64,000 bases of DNA. It comes from Bdellovibrionales bacterium. GTDB taxonomy: Bacteria > Bdellovibrionota > UBA1018 > CAIMNF01. A model generated the notes under the pieces. The model had not been told where the DNA came from and did not search any database. It saw only the letters and a list, made by a program, of their open reading frames with translations. The translations under genes and the position numbers were made by a program. Below, piece by piece: positions 8,875 to 17,497 of the stretch (within the stretch, counting starts at the first letter, position 1; every line of letters begins with the position of its first letter). Location of the stretch: assembly GCA_947502835.1 (NCBI GenBank), contig CANNBJ010000001.1, positions 372,001 to 436,000 on the forward strand. Direction: 5' to 3'.

Positions 8875-9621
8875 ATGGTGAAATGGTGGACGGGGCTTTT
8901 GTTGATCGGCGCGACCTTTGCTGGGCTTCGGCCCTCTGATTCCCTCGCTCAAGTGAAAGAGGGTTCACTCCTGAATGGTGACACCATCACCATCAAGGCG
9001 CGGAAATTCAAGTCCTCCCGTCCGAGCGAGGAAACCCTTGAATTGTTGCATCGGCAATTTTCGGAGGAGATTTCCTGCAAGGCCCCCTCCTGGAACGAAC
9101 AGACTGCCGACCCCATGGGGATTGCGGATCTGGCGCTGAAGGCGTGGGAGATCATCCAAGATAACAAAGCGGTTCTGAACGTGAGTTCCATGAATGCCAA
9201 GGCCCTTCCGAATCTTGCGAAAGATCACTGGGAGGCCCTCACGGGATGGAAGCCCGAGCATGGGGTTGAGTATCGGCTTGAGATCAAGAATCTCTATGGA
9301 GTCACAGTGGTGGACCTCGTGTATGAAGTGCGATTGATCTACGGAGGGTCCGTGCGCGGGGTGGGAAAGTACATCGCGTCTGCACGTGTAATTCCAAAAT
9401 CCGTGAACGTGCTCTGGGGATTCGGTCTTGATGTCTCGGTACGGGAAGTGGCCGTGCAGAATCTGAGAACGGAGACCAATCCCTTCGCCTCGATCGTTCT
9501 GGAGGTTGTGCTGAATTACGGAAGCATCATGAAGAGGTCTTCCGAAACGATGACGTATCGCCTAAATGCGGATGGAGAGATCCAAGATCTCGCCACCGGC
9601 GCGGTCTACTTCCGGAAATAA
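8875..9621 (+). CDS. Secreted protein of unknown function
   Basis: The 248-residue product begins with a signal peptide (MVKWW, hydrophobic core, cleavage near LAQ at about residue 26 of the mature start). The remainder alternates beta-like strands and one or two helices with no cysteine-rich or catalytic signature that I recognise. The ATG at 8875 is preceded by AGGTGAGG at about 8 nt, which decides the start over the GTG at 8866. A short inverted repeat (TGATG/CATCA, 8823-8837) lies in the upstream region. It converges on the sigma-like fusion gene with a 10-bp gap. It is likely periplasmic or outer-membrane associated. Confidence 0.6.
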   Translation: MVKWWTGLLLIGATFAGLRPSDSLAQVKEGSLLNGDTITIKARKFKSSRPSEETLELLHRQFSEEISCKAPSWNEQTADPMGIADLALKAWEIIQDNKAVLNVSSMNAKALPNLAKDHWEALTGWKPEHGVEYRLEIKNLYGVTVVDLVYEVRLIYGGSVRGVGKYIASARVIPKSVNVLWGFGLDVSVREVAVQNLRTETNPFASIVLEVVLNYGSIMKRSSETMTYRLNADGEIQDLATGAVYFRK

Positions 9622-9631
9622 GGGAACGCGG

Positions 9632-10435
9632 TCAGAGCACTTTTTTCAGCAATGAGAATGTCGCACAGAGCAGGATGACCAAGGCATATTGGACCCCTGT
9701 TTGATTGAAAAACGCGTTCAGGCTTTGCTTGAAGGTGGTCTTCAGCGGCCGATACGAAGACTCCCCCTCTTTCCAGATTCGCGAAAGCTCCTCAGCTGCA
9801 AGTTCGGTATCTGCCGCAGCCTCCTTCACGGGGATCAGGGACTCGATGGAGAAAACCATCCTTCGGGTTGATTCGAGACTCTTTCTGCATGTTGAGCAGG
9901 CCATCAGGTGAGCCTGCAAAAACGCTCTCTCCCGTTTCTCACACTCATCATCGAGGAGTCGCTGGGTCCACGGCTGAGAAATATCGAAATCAGGACAAGA
10001 GGGGCCGAGGGAGGTGGGGCCTTTTGGATACTCCAGATCGGACGCCAAGGGCGACTCCTGGAAAATCAGCTTCATTCGGGTTGCCCAGGCCCAGGGAGCC
10101 ACCAAGCGCGTCTCGACTCCCATGACTCTCGCAACTCTGGAGTAGCTCCAGCGCTCAAGATGCAATGCGGTGAGAAGAAATCTTTCAATCGGGGAGAGTC
10201 GAAAAAACGGGTGCTGAAGTGCGAGCAGTTTTGGAGGACTTTTTTCCGCGCGCTCCACCAAAGCCCTGGCAGTCCTTTCCAAGGTTTCCTCGTCATTCAA
10301 ACGGAGGAGTCCGACACTCGCGAGGGTGTCCGAACTCATTAGCAAAGACTTTTCGTTTTCGCCCCAAAGAGAGCGACTGATGCGGGTGATACTCCTGATC
10401 GAATCGATGTCCAAATCCGTGGACTCCTTCTTCAA
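9632..10435 (-). CDS. Sigma region 4-like domain fused to anti-sigma zinc finger and membrane anchor
   Basis: This 267-residue protein combines features normally split between a sigma factor and its anti-sigma factor. Residues 79-123 resemble sigma-70 region 4, with LSPIERFLLTALHLERWSYS leading into a helix-turn-helix and an aromatic recognition segment. Residues 160-190 match the zf-HC2 anti-sigma zinc finger with His176-x3-Cys180-x2-Cys183. Residues 249-263 are a hydrophobic helix near the C-terminus, followed by KK. I see no convincing region 2, which sigma factors need to bind the -10 element. It could be a membrane-tethered regulator, or a degenerate sigma factor now acting as an anti-sigma. 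It is divergent from the cytochrome gene at 10486 across only 50 bp. Confidence 0.65.
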   Translation of the reverse strand: MKKESTDLDIDSIRSITRISRSLWGENEKSLLMSSDTLASVGLLRLNDEETLERTARALVERAEKSPPKLLALQHPFFRLSPIERFLLTALHLERWSYSRVARVMGVETRLVAPWAWATRMKLIFQESPLASDLEYPKGPTSLGPSCPDFDISQPWTQRLLDDECEKRERAFLQAHLMACSTCRKSLESTRRMVFSIESLIPVKEAAADTELAAEELSRIWKEGESSYRPLKTTFKQSLNAFFNQTGVQYALVILLCATFSLLKKVL

Positions 10436-10450
10436 GTATTAAAGCACATC

Positions 10451-10479
10451 TTGACAGCAAGTCATTAGATTGTTGTCAT
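10451..10479 (+). promoter_or_regulatory. Candidate promoter for the cytochrome gene
   Basis: A perfect TTGACA (10451-10456) and TGTCAT (10474-10479) are separated by 17 bp. A start site about 7 bp downstream would almost coincide with the ATG at 10486, giving a leaderless or near-leaderless transcript. The -10 matches only 4/6. Confidence 0.35.
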
Positions 10480-10485
10480 AGGGCC

Positions 10486-11166
10486 ATGCTCTTGTTCATT
10501 TTTTTTCTTCTGGCGGGTCCGGCAGCATGGGCAGCGGATCTTGAGGTTGGAATTTTGACGACCACAGGACCAAAGCCGCTCCGGCAGTGGAGCGTGCCCG
10601 AGTTGAAGAAAATTGCCCGGGGCGGTTCTGTTTCCGCTCAGGATCTGATTTTTGAAAAGTCCACAGAGACCCTCGACTTGAATGAAAAGGCCGATGTGGA
10701 TCTTATCACCCTGTATGGCAAGGGAGGGAGGATTTCCAGGGTTCCGCGCTTCATGGTCTGGCGTGGAGCTTTGCGGTTCCGGTTGGAGCGGGATGGCTCC
10801 CTTGCCTCGATGGCTTCGTTCGGGCCGACCATGGTTCCCATGGATTTTTTCCGGGTGCAGGGCCTTGAGAAGATCGAGCTTTCGCGGGCCTCGGTATTGT
10901 ATCCGGGAACCCGGCTCAGCATTAGAACCAACCCGGCCGCCAGCCGTGGAGAAAAGATGTTCACCCAGGCCTGCATGGCCTGCCATAGCCTCGGTGCCGC
11001 TCCCAAGATTGAGGCAACGCTTTTAAATGAAGACTATTTGAAGGACTTTGCCCGAAAGCACAGCCCCACCGCGGGCTTTGTCCTTGATCCCAGGGCCTTG
11101 CGGGGGTTGCTTGCCTATCGCGAGGCTTTGGCTTCCGAGAAAACTGGTGTAAAGTCCCCGAAATGA
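10486..11166 (+). CDS. Exported c-type cytochrome domain protein
   Basis: The 226-residue product has a short signal peptide (cleavage near AWA-AD at residue 17). A central domain (about 18-140) contains RQWSVPELKKIARGG, loosely reminiscent of molybdopterin-enzyme accessory folds, though I cannot assign it firmly. A C-terminal haem site C163-M-A-C166-H167 follows. A possible Met axial ligand would have to come from elsewhere in the domain. It is probably a periplasmic electron carrier or sensor. It ends 4 bp into gltX, so the two genes may be co-transcribed. Confidence 0.65.
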   Translation: MLLFIFFLLAGPAAWAADLEVGILTTTGPKPLRQWSVPELKKIARGGSVSAQDLIFEKSTETLDLNEKADVDLITLYGKGGRISRVPRFMVWRGALRFRLERDGSLASMASFGPTMVPMDFFRVQGLEKIELSRASVLYPGTRLSIRTNPAASRGEKMFTQACMACHSLGAAPKIEATLLNEDYLKDFARKHSPTAGFVLDPRALRGLLAYREALASEKTGVKSPK

Positions 11167-12620
11167 ACGCTCCTGTACGTGTCCGTTTTGCCCCGTCACC
11201 GACCGGCTTTTTGCACATTGGCGGTGTGAGAACCGCTCTTTTCAATTATTTGTTTGCCCGAAAGCACGATGGGAAATTCCTGCTTCGGATCGAGGACACG
11301 GATACCGACCGATCGGAACAGAGGTTCACCGATGACATCCTGAGTTCCCTGCAGTGGCTCGGAATGGGAGCCGATGAGCCGATTCTGTACCAATCGCAGA
11401 GGCTTCCTGTGTATCAGGCATTGGCGGACGATTTGATTTCAAAAGGTCTTGCCTATCGTTGCACTTGTACCGAGGCCGAGGTCGAGGCAGCGCGCGAGCA
11501 AATGATCAAAGATGGAAAAAAGCCGATGTACGCGAGAACCTGTCGCGACAAAAACCATCCCGCCGGGAAGGGGCCGTTTGCAATCCGGGCAAAGTTTCCT
11601 CTCCAGGGGCAGACGGGGTTTACAGACATGATCCGCGGGGAGATCTCGTTTCCAAACGAGGATCTCGATGATTTTGTCATGATCCGCTCCAACGGCGTAC
11701 CCACCTACAACTTCGTGGTTGTGGTGGACGATGTTGAGATGAAAATCTCCCATGTCATTCGGGGGGATGATCACATCAATAACACGCCAAAGCAGATTTT
11801 CCTGTATGAGGCCTTGGGAGCCCCAAAGCCATTATTCGCCCATTTGCCCATGATTCTTGGCCAGGACAAGAAAAAGCTCTCCAAAAGAAACGGGGAGACC
11901 TCCACAAACGCCTATCGGGACCAGGGATATCTCCCGGAGGCGCTCCTGAACTTCTTGGTTCGACTCGGATGGAGCCATGGCGATCAGGAGTTGTTCTCGT
12001 TTGAGGAAATGATTGCTCTTTTCAATCTCGAGAACGTGCAGGTGAGTGGAGCCATGTTCAACACGGAGAAGCTTTTGTGGATTGCGGGAGAGCACATGAA
12101 AAAAGCCGACCCCGCACGTCTGATCGGGATTTTGAAAACGGATTTCAAGGGCGCTTTCTCCGGAGTTTCACTCGAGGCGCTTGAATCAGGGTATGCACGC
12201 TCCTTGATTCCGCACCTGCAGCCCAAGGTGAAACTGGTATCGGAATTGGCCGCACAGCTTGATCCTCTTTTGGATCCGGGGCTGAGGGTCGTGGATTCCT
12301 CGGCATTGAAGTGGAACAAGGATGAGACCCAGAAGGCAAGGATCAAGGAAGCCATCGGAGCCTTGAAGTCGGCGTTCGATTCAAAAATCGCGCAGGCGGG
12401 ATCCGCTTCACTCTCCGAGTGCGGAGTGGACCACTCCGCGGTGGATGGCGCATTGCGATCCTTGTGTGAAACCCATGGATTGAAGCTTGGGGATCTCACC
12501 CAGCCAATGCGGTTGTTCGTGACCGGGCATCCGGCCGCATCGATCGGTTTGTTCGACCTTCTTCCCTTGATGCCCTGGAAGACCGCTTCGATTCGTCTTG
12601 AAGCGTGCCTGAAGGCCTGA
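11163..12620 (+). CDS. gltX: Glutamyl-tRNA synthetase
   Basis: This 485-residue class I synthetase charges tRNA-Glu. Visible are RFAPSPTGFLHIGGVRTALF with the HIGH-equivalent HIGG, the editing-free Rossmann core, NFVVVVDD, RGDDHINNTPKQ and the KMSKS-equivalent KKLSKR near residue 240. The C-terminal half is the alpha-helical anticodon-binding domain. The length is normal. Whether it is discriminating or also makes Glu-tRNA-Gln cannot be told from the motifs. It overlaps the cytochrome gene by four bases and converges on the TonB receptor gene. Confidence 0.95.
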   Translation: MNAPVRVRFAPSPTGFLHIGGVRTALFNYLFARKHDGKFLLRIEDTDTDRSEQRFTDDILSSLQWLGMGADEPILYQSQRLPVYQALADDLISKGLAYRCTCTEAEVEAAREQMIKDGKKPMYARTCRDKNHPAGKGPFAIRAKFPLQGQTGFTDMIRGEISFPNEDLDDFVMIRSNGVPTYNFVVVVDDVEMKISHVIRGDDHINNTPKQIFLYEALGAPKPLFAHLPMILGQDKKKLSKRNGETSTNAYRDQGYLPEALLNFLVRLGWSHGDQELFSFEEMIALFNLENVQVSGAMFNTEKLLWIAGEHMKKADPARLIGILKTDFKGAFSGVSLEALESGYARSLIPHLQPKVKLVSELAAQLDPLLDPGLRVVDSSALKWNKDETQKARIKEAIGALKSAFDSKIAQAGSASLSECGVDHSAVDGALRSLCETHGLKLGDLTQPMRLFVTGHPAASIGLFDLLPLMPWKTASIRLEACLKA

Positions 12621-12621
12621 A

Positions 12622-14382
12622 TCAAAACTTCATTTCGAGGGATGCGTAGGCCATTCGGCCGGGCAGCGGATAGCCGCGAATCATTTCAATCCGTGAGTCA
12701 AGAAGGTTATCCAAGCCAAGAGTTACAACCAGGTCTCGGCTTGCGTTCATGCTGATTTTCTGTCCGAGGAGCGCATACGCAGGGAGATTGCTGCCATCGA
12801 ATTCTGTGGATCGACCCATCCATTTCGCTTGGGTTTCAAGACTAACCCAATCTTTTGGCATGAGAATCGCCGATCCCCCCGCACTGAAGAAGGGAAGGCG
12901 GGGGTAGGGATTTCCGGATCTAGAGAGGATTGAGTAGCTTGCCAGAACGTCGGCACGAAGGAGGACTCGGGAACTGATGCTAGTGCTGACTGTTTCCGCC
13001 AGACTCAGGAAATGTGCGGTTCCTGCATTTTCCATGGTTCCCGAAGTTGTCGTAATTGGCTTATAAATGATTATCCCGTTCCGGACTTCCGCCCTGATTT
13101 GAGTCTTTGTTTTGAGTCTCGATCCTCGATCCTCAAATCCCGCGATCATTGCGTATACCCTTTCAGGCGAAAGACTTGGATTTCCAGTAAAAAAAGGAGT
13201 CACATAAAGCCGATCCTGAATGCTCGGGAGCTTTGGCAGTGCTTGGGCTTCAACATAAAGATTTTGTTCGGAGGAAAGTGAAGCCTCGCTTGAAATCCTC
13301 GCTCCCGGATGAAAACCAAGGCCGCTCAGGTACTCGGAGGTGGCGGTGGCGCGAATCTCAGTTCCCGACCCTGATTTAAATTTTTGGGTAAAACCAAAAT
13401 GTGCCGGCCATTCAGTATAGGTGCCTGCACTTGCACTTGTGAACTCGACATTTCTTGCTGAGATTGAGAACACAGAGTTCCCCCAGGATAGGGTGTTTTC
13501 CGTGCCGAAAGTGCGGGTCCGATCTGAACTCGGAAAGGGAGAGTCGACAATATCCAGTCGCTGAAAATCACCAAAAACCGTAGACTGAATTAAGATTGTC
13601 TCAGATCCATGAAAGTGGGCCATCAAAGAGGGAATCACTCGAGTTGTTTTCTTAACCGCGTTAGGTGTCGGGAGTGATGTGGAACCAGGGTCTTCCCCCT
13701 TCTGATCGGTTCCGATCACGTTCGCAGTCAGAGTCAGATCGCGGGATTTGAGAAAGCGATAACTCAAGGATCCGGCGGGACCTGTCTGGCGTCCGAAAGT
13801 GTTCCCAGCCAAGATTGAAATATCGGATTTTCGCGTTCCAATCGACACGGTTTGCAAATCCCGGTCCCAGCTCAGAGTGAGCCGGGAGGATTGCTCGGGC
13901 GCGAGCGTGGGGCGAAGAATGGACCAAGACCATGGGGTCAGATCGAGGTTTCCGGATGCGGATTGTTGAATGAAGGCGGCCGATGTGGTCGAAGGTGCGA
14001 TTCGGACCTCGCTCCAAAGAAACGCGGGAAACCCGGAAAGATCGGCCCCACCGCCAATTGCCTGATTGAGCGGCACTCCGAGAGTGGTGACCTGGGTGTC
14101 GTCAATGGACCTTCCTCCGAGGCTGACTCCGTTTGCTCCGGAGGGGTAGCCAAAGTTCTGAAGAGGAAAGAGGGTATTCCATTTCAAGTCGTCGAGCAGG
14201 GTGCTTCTCGAGTTTTCAATCGGAATCACCGTGACCGGAACCAGGGATTCCTCTCGAAGTGTTTCAAAACTTGTTCTTCCTGTGACATTGATCGCAGGAA
14301 GGGTGAACTCAGACTCTTCGGCACTTGCCGCAATCGGGATCAGACACAATCCCATGAGCAAAAGCGCACGCAGGCGGTTCAT
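12622..14382 (-). CDS. TonB-dependent outer-membrane receptor
   Basis: This 586-residue protein has a signal peptide (cleavage near ASAEE) followed by LPAINVTGR, which resembles a TonB box plus the start of the plug. The plug contains GANGVSLGGRSIDDTQVTTL, the usual plug strand pattern. The remaining ~430 residues alternate polar and hydrophobic residues as in a barrel, and the end SLEMKF carries the terminal Phe. The barrel and plug are short for the family, as in vitamin B12-type receptors. The start overlaps the stop of the dehydrogenase gene upstream as ATGA, and that operon lies 24 bp from the two pterin-like genes, so a heterocyclic cofactor precursor is a reasonable guess at cargo. Confidence 0.8.
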   Translation of the reverse strand: MNRLRALLLMGLCLIPIAASAEESEFTLPAINVTGRTSFETLREESLVPVTVIPIENSRSTLLDDLKWNTLFPLQNFGYPSGANGVSLGGRSIDDTQVTTLGVPLNQAIGGGADLSGFPAFLWSEVRIAPSTTSAAFIQQSASGNLDLTPWSWSILRPTLAPEQSSRLTLSWDRDLQTVSIGTRKSDISILAGNTFGRQTGPAGSLSYRFLKSRDLTLTANVIGTDQKGEDPGSTSLPTPNAVKKTTRVIPSLMAHFHGSETILIQSTVFGDFQRLDIVDSPFPSSDRTRTFGTENTLSWGNSVFSISARNVEFTSASAGTYTEWPAHFGFTQKFKSGSGTEIRATATSEYLSGLGFHPGARISSEASLSSEQNLYVEAQALPKLPSIQDRLYVTPFFTGNPSLSPERVYAMIAGFEDRGSRLKTKTQIRAEVRNGIIIYKPITTTSGTMENAGTAHFLSLAETVSTSISSRVLLRADVLASYSILSRSGNPYPRLPFFSAGGSAILMPKDWVSLETQAKWMGRSTEFDGSNLPAYALLGQKISMNASRDLVVTLGLDNLLDSRIEMIRGYPLPGRMAYASLEMKF

Positions 14383-15128
14383 ATATCCCCCTGCAGCGGG
14401 CGAATGGTGAGGATTTCAATCGTGGAGCGCTCGTCCGCGAACAGTGCATTCACCATGGGATTGGCAACGTCCCGTGCCTTCATCATTCGTGATTCCTGTT
14501 CGGGTGTCACCTCACCCCACATGGGGGTCAGTGCAGCACCGGCACGAACATCAAGAATCCGGATTCCATCCTGATACCCATAGCCGCGCATGACCTCGAG
14601 TAGACCTCTTTGCGCATACTTCGACATGCAGTAAATGGAACTGTGAGGGAACGGCCGTTCGGCGGCGACTGAGGTTACCACTTGAATCTGGCCGCGCATC
14701 CCGCGGGAAGGCGGTGCAGCCTTCATCGCGCGATAGGTTTCTTGAAGGAGAAGAAAAGTCGCGCGAACATTGGTGTTCATCGTATCATCGAGGTCCTTCG
14801 CACTGAGTTCGAGGAAGTTTCCGAATCGACCCACTCCCGCGCAATGGATCAGCGCATCAAGCTTCCCGAACCGCGCAAGGGCCCTTTGCACCGGTGCAAT
14901 CGGGTGTTCGGAAAGATCAACATCGACGATTTCCGTTTCAACACCCGCCTTTGTCGCGAGTGTTGCGAGTTCTTCCAGGTCCGGGCGGGTTCTCGAAACC
15001 AGACAAAGCCCCATTTTCTTCCCTGCGGTTGCGGGGTGGGCAAGAAGCGCTTCGACAAAGGCCCTTCCAATTCCTTTCCCGGCTCCGGTGACAATGATGA
15101 CATGATCCTTCATGGGGTGTGATTTCAT
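14379..15128 (-). CDS. Short-chain dehydrogenase, sepiapterin-reductase-like
   Basis: This 249-residue SDR has the nucleotide motif TGAGKGIG (residues 14-21), the NAG-equivalent HCAGVG, the active-site Ser (VVTSVAAE) and the catalytic YxxxK (IYCMSK). TGAGKGIGRAF and the longer loops resemble sepiapterin reductase / benzil reductase members, which use NADPH. The ATG at 15128 is preceded by AGAGGA with suitable spacing and is preferred to the longer open frame. The gene is translationally coupled to the TonB receptor and diverges from two 6-pyruvoyl-tetrahydropterin-synthase-like genes with only 24 bp between starts. Together these suggest pterin-related chemistry, which is inference. Confidence 0.75.
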   Translation of the reverse strand: MKSHPMKDHVIIVTGAGKGIGRAFVEALLAHPATAGKKMGLCLVSRTRPDLEELATLATKAGVETEIVDVDLSEHPIAPVQRALARFGKLDALIHCAGVGRFGNFLELSAKDLDDTMNTNVRATFLLLQETYRAMKAAPPSRGMRGQIQVVTSVAAERPFPHSSIYCMSKYAQRGLLEVMRGYGYQDGIRILDVRAGAALTPMWGEVTPEQESRMMKARDVANPMVNALFADERSTIEILTIRPLQGDI

Positions 15129-15152
15129 GGATTCCTCTGGTATGGTGGCATC

Positions 15153-15647
15153 ATGCCTGATCAGTACGAAGTTCGCATTCGAAAAGAGGCTTTGAAGTTT
15201 GCAGCAAGCCACATGACAGTGTTTCCGGACGGTACGAAGGAAGCCCTTCACGGACATCAATACCAGCCCACGCTTTCCCTTTTTTCGGGGGAAACCGGTT
15301 TCGAATCGATGATCGCCTTCTCCACCATCAAGGAGTCGATGAAAAAAATCGCGAAACTTTGGGATGAGAAGGTCCTGATCGCAACCGGGAATCCGTTTTT
15401 TGAAATTCTGAGAAACACCCGTGAGGAAATCGAGTTCACATTGTGCGGAAAACGGTATGTGCTTCCCTCCGATGAGGTGGTTTTGCTGAAGGTGGACAAC
15501 ATCACCTGTGAGCGTCTTGCCCGGGCATACTTCGAGTTTTTGGTGTCCGATCTCGAAGAGGTGTTGAAGAAGGGAAAGATCAGTTCGATGTGTGTTTTCA
15601 TTGAGGAGAGTCCGGGGCAAGGAGCGGCTTTCCGGAATGAACTCTGA
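15153..15647 (+). CDS. 6-pyruvoyl-tetrahydropterin synthase / QueD-like protein, paralogue 1
   Basis: This 164-residue protein has the fold signature of the PTPS/QueD family. The zinc ligands appear as His20 (ASH) and His33/His35 (HGH). The C-terminal strand FIEESPGQG (about 149-157) corresponds to the Glu segment that binds the pterin ring. The usual catalytic Cys four residues before HGH is replaced by Lys29, and the PTAEN segment is altered to TCERLA. It may use different chemistry, as do Cys-less PTPS-III enzymes, or work with its neighbour. It starts 24 bp from the divergent dehydrogenase start and overlaps paralogue 2. Confidence 0.72.
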   Translation: MPDQYEVRIRKEALKFAASHMTVFPDGTKEALHGHQYQPTLSLFSGETGFESMIAFSTIKESMKKIAKLWDEKVLIATGNPFFEILRNTREEIEFTLCGKRYVLPSDEVVLLKVDNITCERLARAYFEFLVSDLEEVLKKGKISSMCVFIEESPGQGAAFRNEL

Positions 15648-16014
15648 GGCACCGACTGTTTTCAGGCTAACCGCATACCATCGGTTCAAAGCATCCCACA
15701 CATTGGAGGGGTTTCGAATCCCGCACTTCCACCTCTGGAACGTTGCGGTCGAGTTTGAGCATGCCTATCCGCTTCCGGGGGATCGGGTGGTGGACCTCGT
15801 GATTGCGGAAGCCAAGCTCGGGGAGATCACAGGTCCCCTGCACGATACACTCCTTGATCATTCTCTTGGAGTGAGTCCGACCAGTGAGAATCTCTGTGTT
15901 TGGATTTGGGATCGTATGCAAAAGTCTCTGCCGGAAGCCCGTTTGTCGGCGGTTTCCGTAACCCTGTGCGACCTTGAAGGGCATCCCGGGGGCAGGGCGG
16001 AGCTCAGGCGATGA
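15637..16014 (+). CDS. 6-pyruvoyl-tetrahydropterin synthase / QueD-like protein, paralogue 2
   Basis: This 125-residue protein has family landmarks in the expected order: His21 (KASH), His30 and His32 (HFH in place of HGH), LLDHS at 72-76 and PTSENL at 81-86. The catalytic Cys position before the histidine pair is Phe, and the end strand has CDLE instead of the usual ET. Zinc could still bind. The ATG lies inside the end of paralogue 1 and is preceded by AAGGAG, so the two are coupled. A hetero-oligomer of the two paralogues is possible. Its last four bases overlap the ABC ATPase start (ATGA). Confidence 0.68.
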   Translation: MNSEAPTVFRLTAYHRFKASHTLEGFRIPHFHLWNVAVEFEHAYPLPGDRVVDLVIAEAKLGEITGPLHDTLLDHSLGVSPTSENLCVWIWDRMQKSLPEARLSAVSVTLCDLEGHPGGRAELRR

Positions 16015-16745
16015 TCCGTCTTGAAGGGGTTTCCAAGATCTATCCGGGCACCGGAACCGGACTCGGTAGCACGGATCTTGAGTTTCAACCGGGGGAGTGG
16101 GTTGCCCTTCTCGGACCCTCCGGGAGCGGGAAAAGTACCCTTCTGCGTTTGGTGGCGGGCCTCGAGAGCCCTTCCACAGGATCCTTGAATCAACCTCATC
16201 GACGCGACCGAATCGGATTTGTGTTCCAGGACGCAGCACTCCTCCCATGGCTTGATGTCCTTGAGAATGTGACTCTTCCGTTGATTCTGAAGGGACGGGA
16301 TCGAAAAAGCGCACAGGAGCTGGCAGAGCGGGAGTTGGATCGGCTCCGGATTCTTCCCCATGCCAAGAGCAAACCCCATGAGCTGTCGGGCGGAATCCGG
16401 ATGAGGGTGTCCATTGCCCGCACCTTGATCCAACAACCCGAGTTGATCCTTCTGGATGAACCCTTCGCCGCCTTGGATGAACCCATTCGAATTGAACTCG
16501 GGCTCGAGCTCAGGGAGCTCTTTTCCCATCTTCGTCCCACGATTCTCATGGTGACACACTCGATCACCGAGGGACTTTGGCTTTCGGACCGGGTGGTGGT
16601 TCTTCAAGGCCAACCAGGCACAGTGGCTCTTGATGAGCGGAGCACGCTCGGACCGGTTCGCACTCTTGCGGGAAGAGGGGACCCCGAGTTTTTGTCCATG
16701 GTGGAGCGGTGCTTTGTCCTGTTGAAAGGAAGAGGAAATCCATGA
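16011..16745 (+). CDS. ABC transporter ATP-binding protein (nitrate/taurine/NMT1-type importer)
   Basis: This 244-residue cytoplasmic ATPase has Walker A GPSGSGKST near residues 35-43, Q-loop FVFQDAALLPWLDVLENV, signature LSGGIRMRVSIAR, Walker B LILLDEPF and switch His in VTHSI. The DAALLPWL segment is typical of the SsuB/TauB/ThiZ group that powers small-organic-molecule importers. The normal signature is LSGGMRQR; here it is LSGGIRMR, a small departure. It is coupled upstream to paralogue 2 and downstream to the permease (ATGA at 16742). Confidence 0.9.
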   Translation: MIRLEGVSKIYPGTGTGLGSTDLEFQPGEWVALLGPSGSGKSTLLRLVAGLESPSTGSLNQPHRRDRIGFVFQDAALLPWLDVLENVTLPLILKGRDRKSAQELAERELDRLRILPHAKSKPHELSGGIRMRVSIARTLIQQPELILLDEPFAALDEPIRIELGLELRELFSHLRPTILMVTHSITEGLWLSDRVVVLQGQPGTVALDERSTLGPVRTLAGRGDPEFLSMVERCFVLLKGRGNP

Positions 16746-17497
16746 AGGCCGGAGCCATTCTGTTTCCCTTGATTCCCCTTGCTCTGATCACGATCCTGAG
16801 CGAGGGCTTGGTGACCAACGGGTTCATCCCGAAGTACTTGCTCCCCGCACCTTCACATGTGTTCTTGGTTCTCAGGGAGGATCCATCGAGCTTCATCCAG
16901 GCCTTTCTTGAAACCGCCAAAGCCTCGGGGCTCGGATTGTTGCTCTCGATCTCGGTCGGCCTTTTCCTCGCCTTGATTCTTTCTTTCTCGACCTTGATCC
17001 GGAAAATGCTCTATCCCTACGCAATCTTTTTTCAAACCGTGCCCATCATTGCCATTGCCCCTCTTCTCGTGATTTGGCTTGGCTATGGTCTTCCCACGGT
17101 GGTTGCCTCGTCATTCATCGTCTCCGTTTTTCCGGTGATTGCGAGCAGCGTGACGGGACTGATGTCCACCGAGCCGATCTTGCTTGATCTTTTCCGCTTG
17201 ATGGATGCTTCAAGGCTCCAAACGCTTTTCAAACTCCGCCTTCCCGCCGCACTTCCCCAGATCTTCTCAGGATTCAGGATTGCAGCGGGTCTTGCTGTCA
17301 TTGGTGCGATCGTGGGTGAGTTCATTGCGGGATCAGGACTGGGAGGGCTCGTGGATGCCTCGAGAAACCAACAAAGGGTGGATCGGGTATTTGCGGCAGT
17401 TCTCCTTGCGGCGATTTTGGGAATTTTATTTTTTGCAACTCTTGCACTTCTTACGAGGTGGTTTGGATACGGACGAAAGGATGGCTCGAATGTCTAG
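16742..17497 (+). CDS. ABC transporter permease (SsuC/ThiX type)
   Basis: This 251-residue inner-membrane protein has about six transmembrane helices. The EAA-like cytoplasmic loop is visible as FRLMDASRLQTLFKLRLPAALPQ, and the family motif VGEFIAGSGLGGLVDASRN follows. The ATG at 16742 overlaps the ATPase stop. It forms the membrane channel with the neighbouring ATPase and binding protein. The binding-protein gene starts inside its 3' end. Confidence 0.9.
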   Translation: MKAGAILFPLIPLALITILSEGLVTNGFIPKYLLPAPSHVFLVLREDPSSFIQAFLETAKASGLGLLLSISVGLFLALILSFSTLIRKMLYPYAIFFQTVPIIAIAPLLVIWLGYGLPTVVASSFIVSVFPVIASSVTGLMSTEPILLDLFRLMDASRLQTLFKLRLPAALPQIFSGFRIAAGLAVIGAIVGEFIAGSGLGGLVDASRNQQRVDRVFAAVLLAAILGILFFATLALLTRWFGYGRKDGSNV

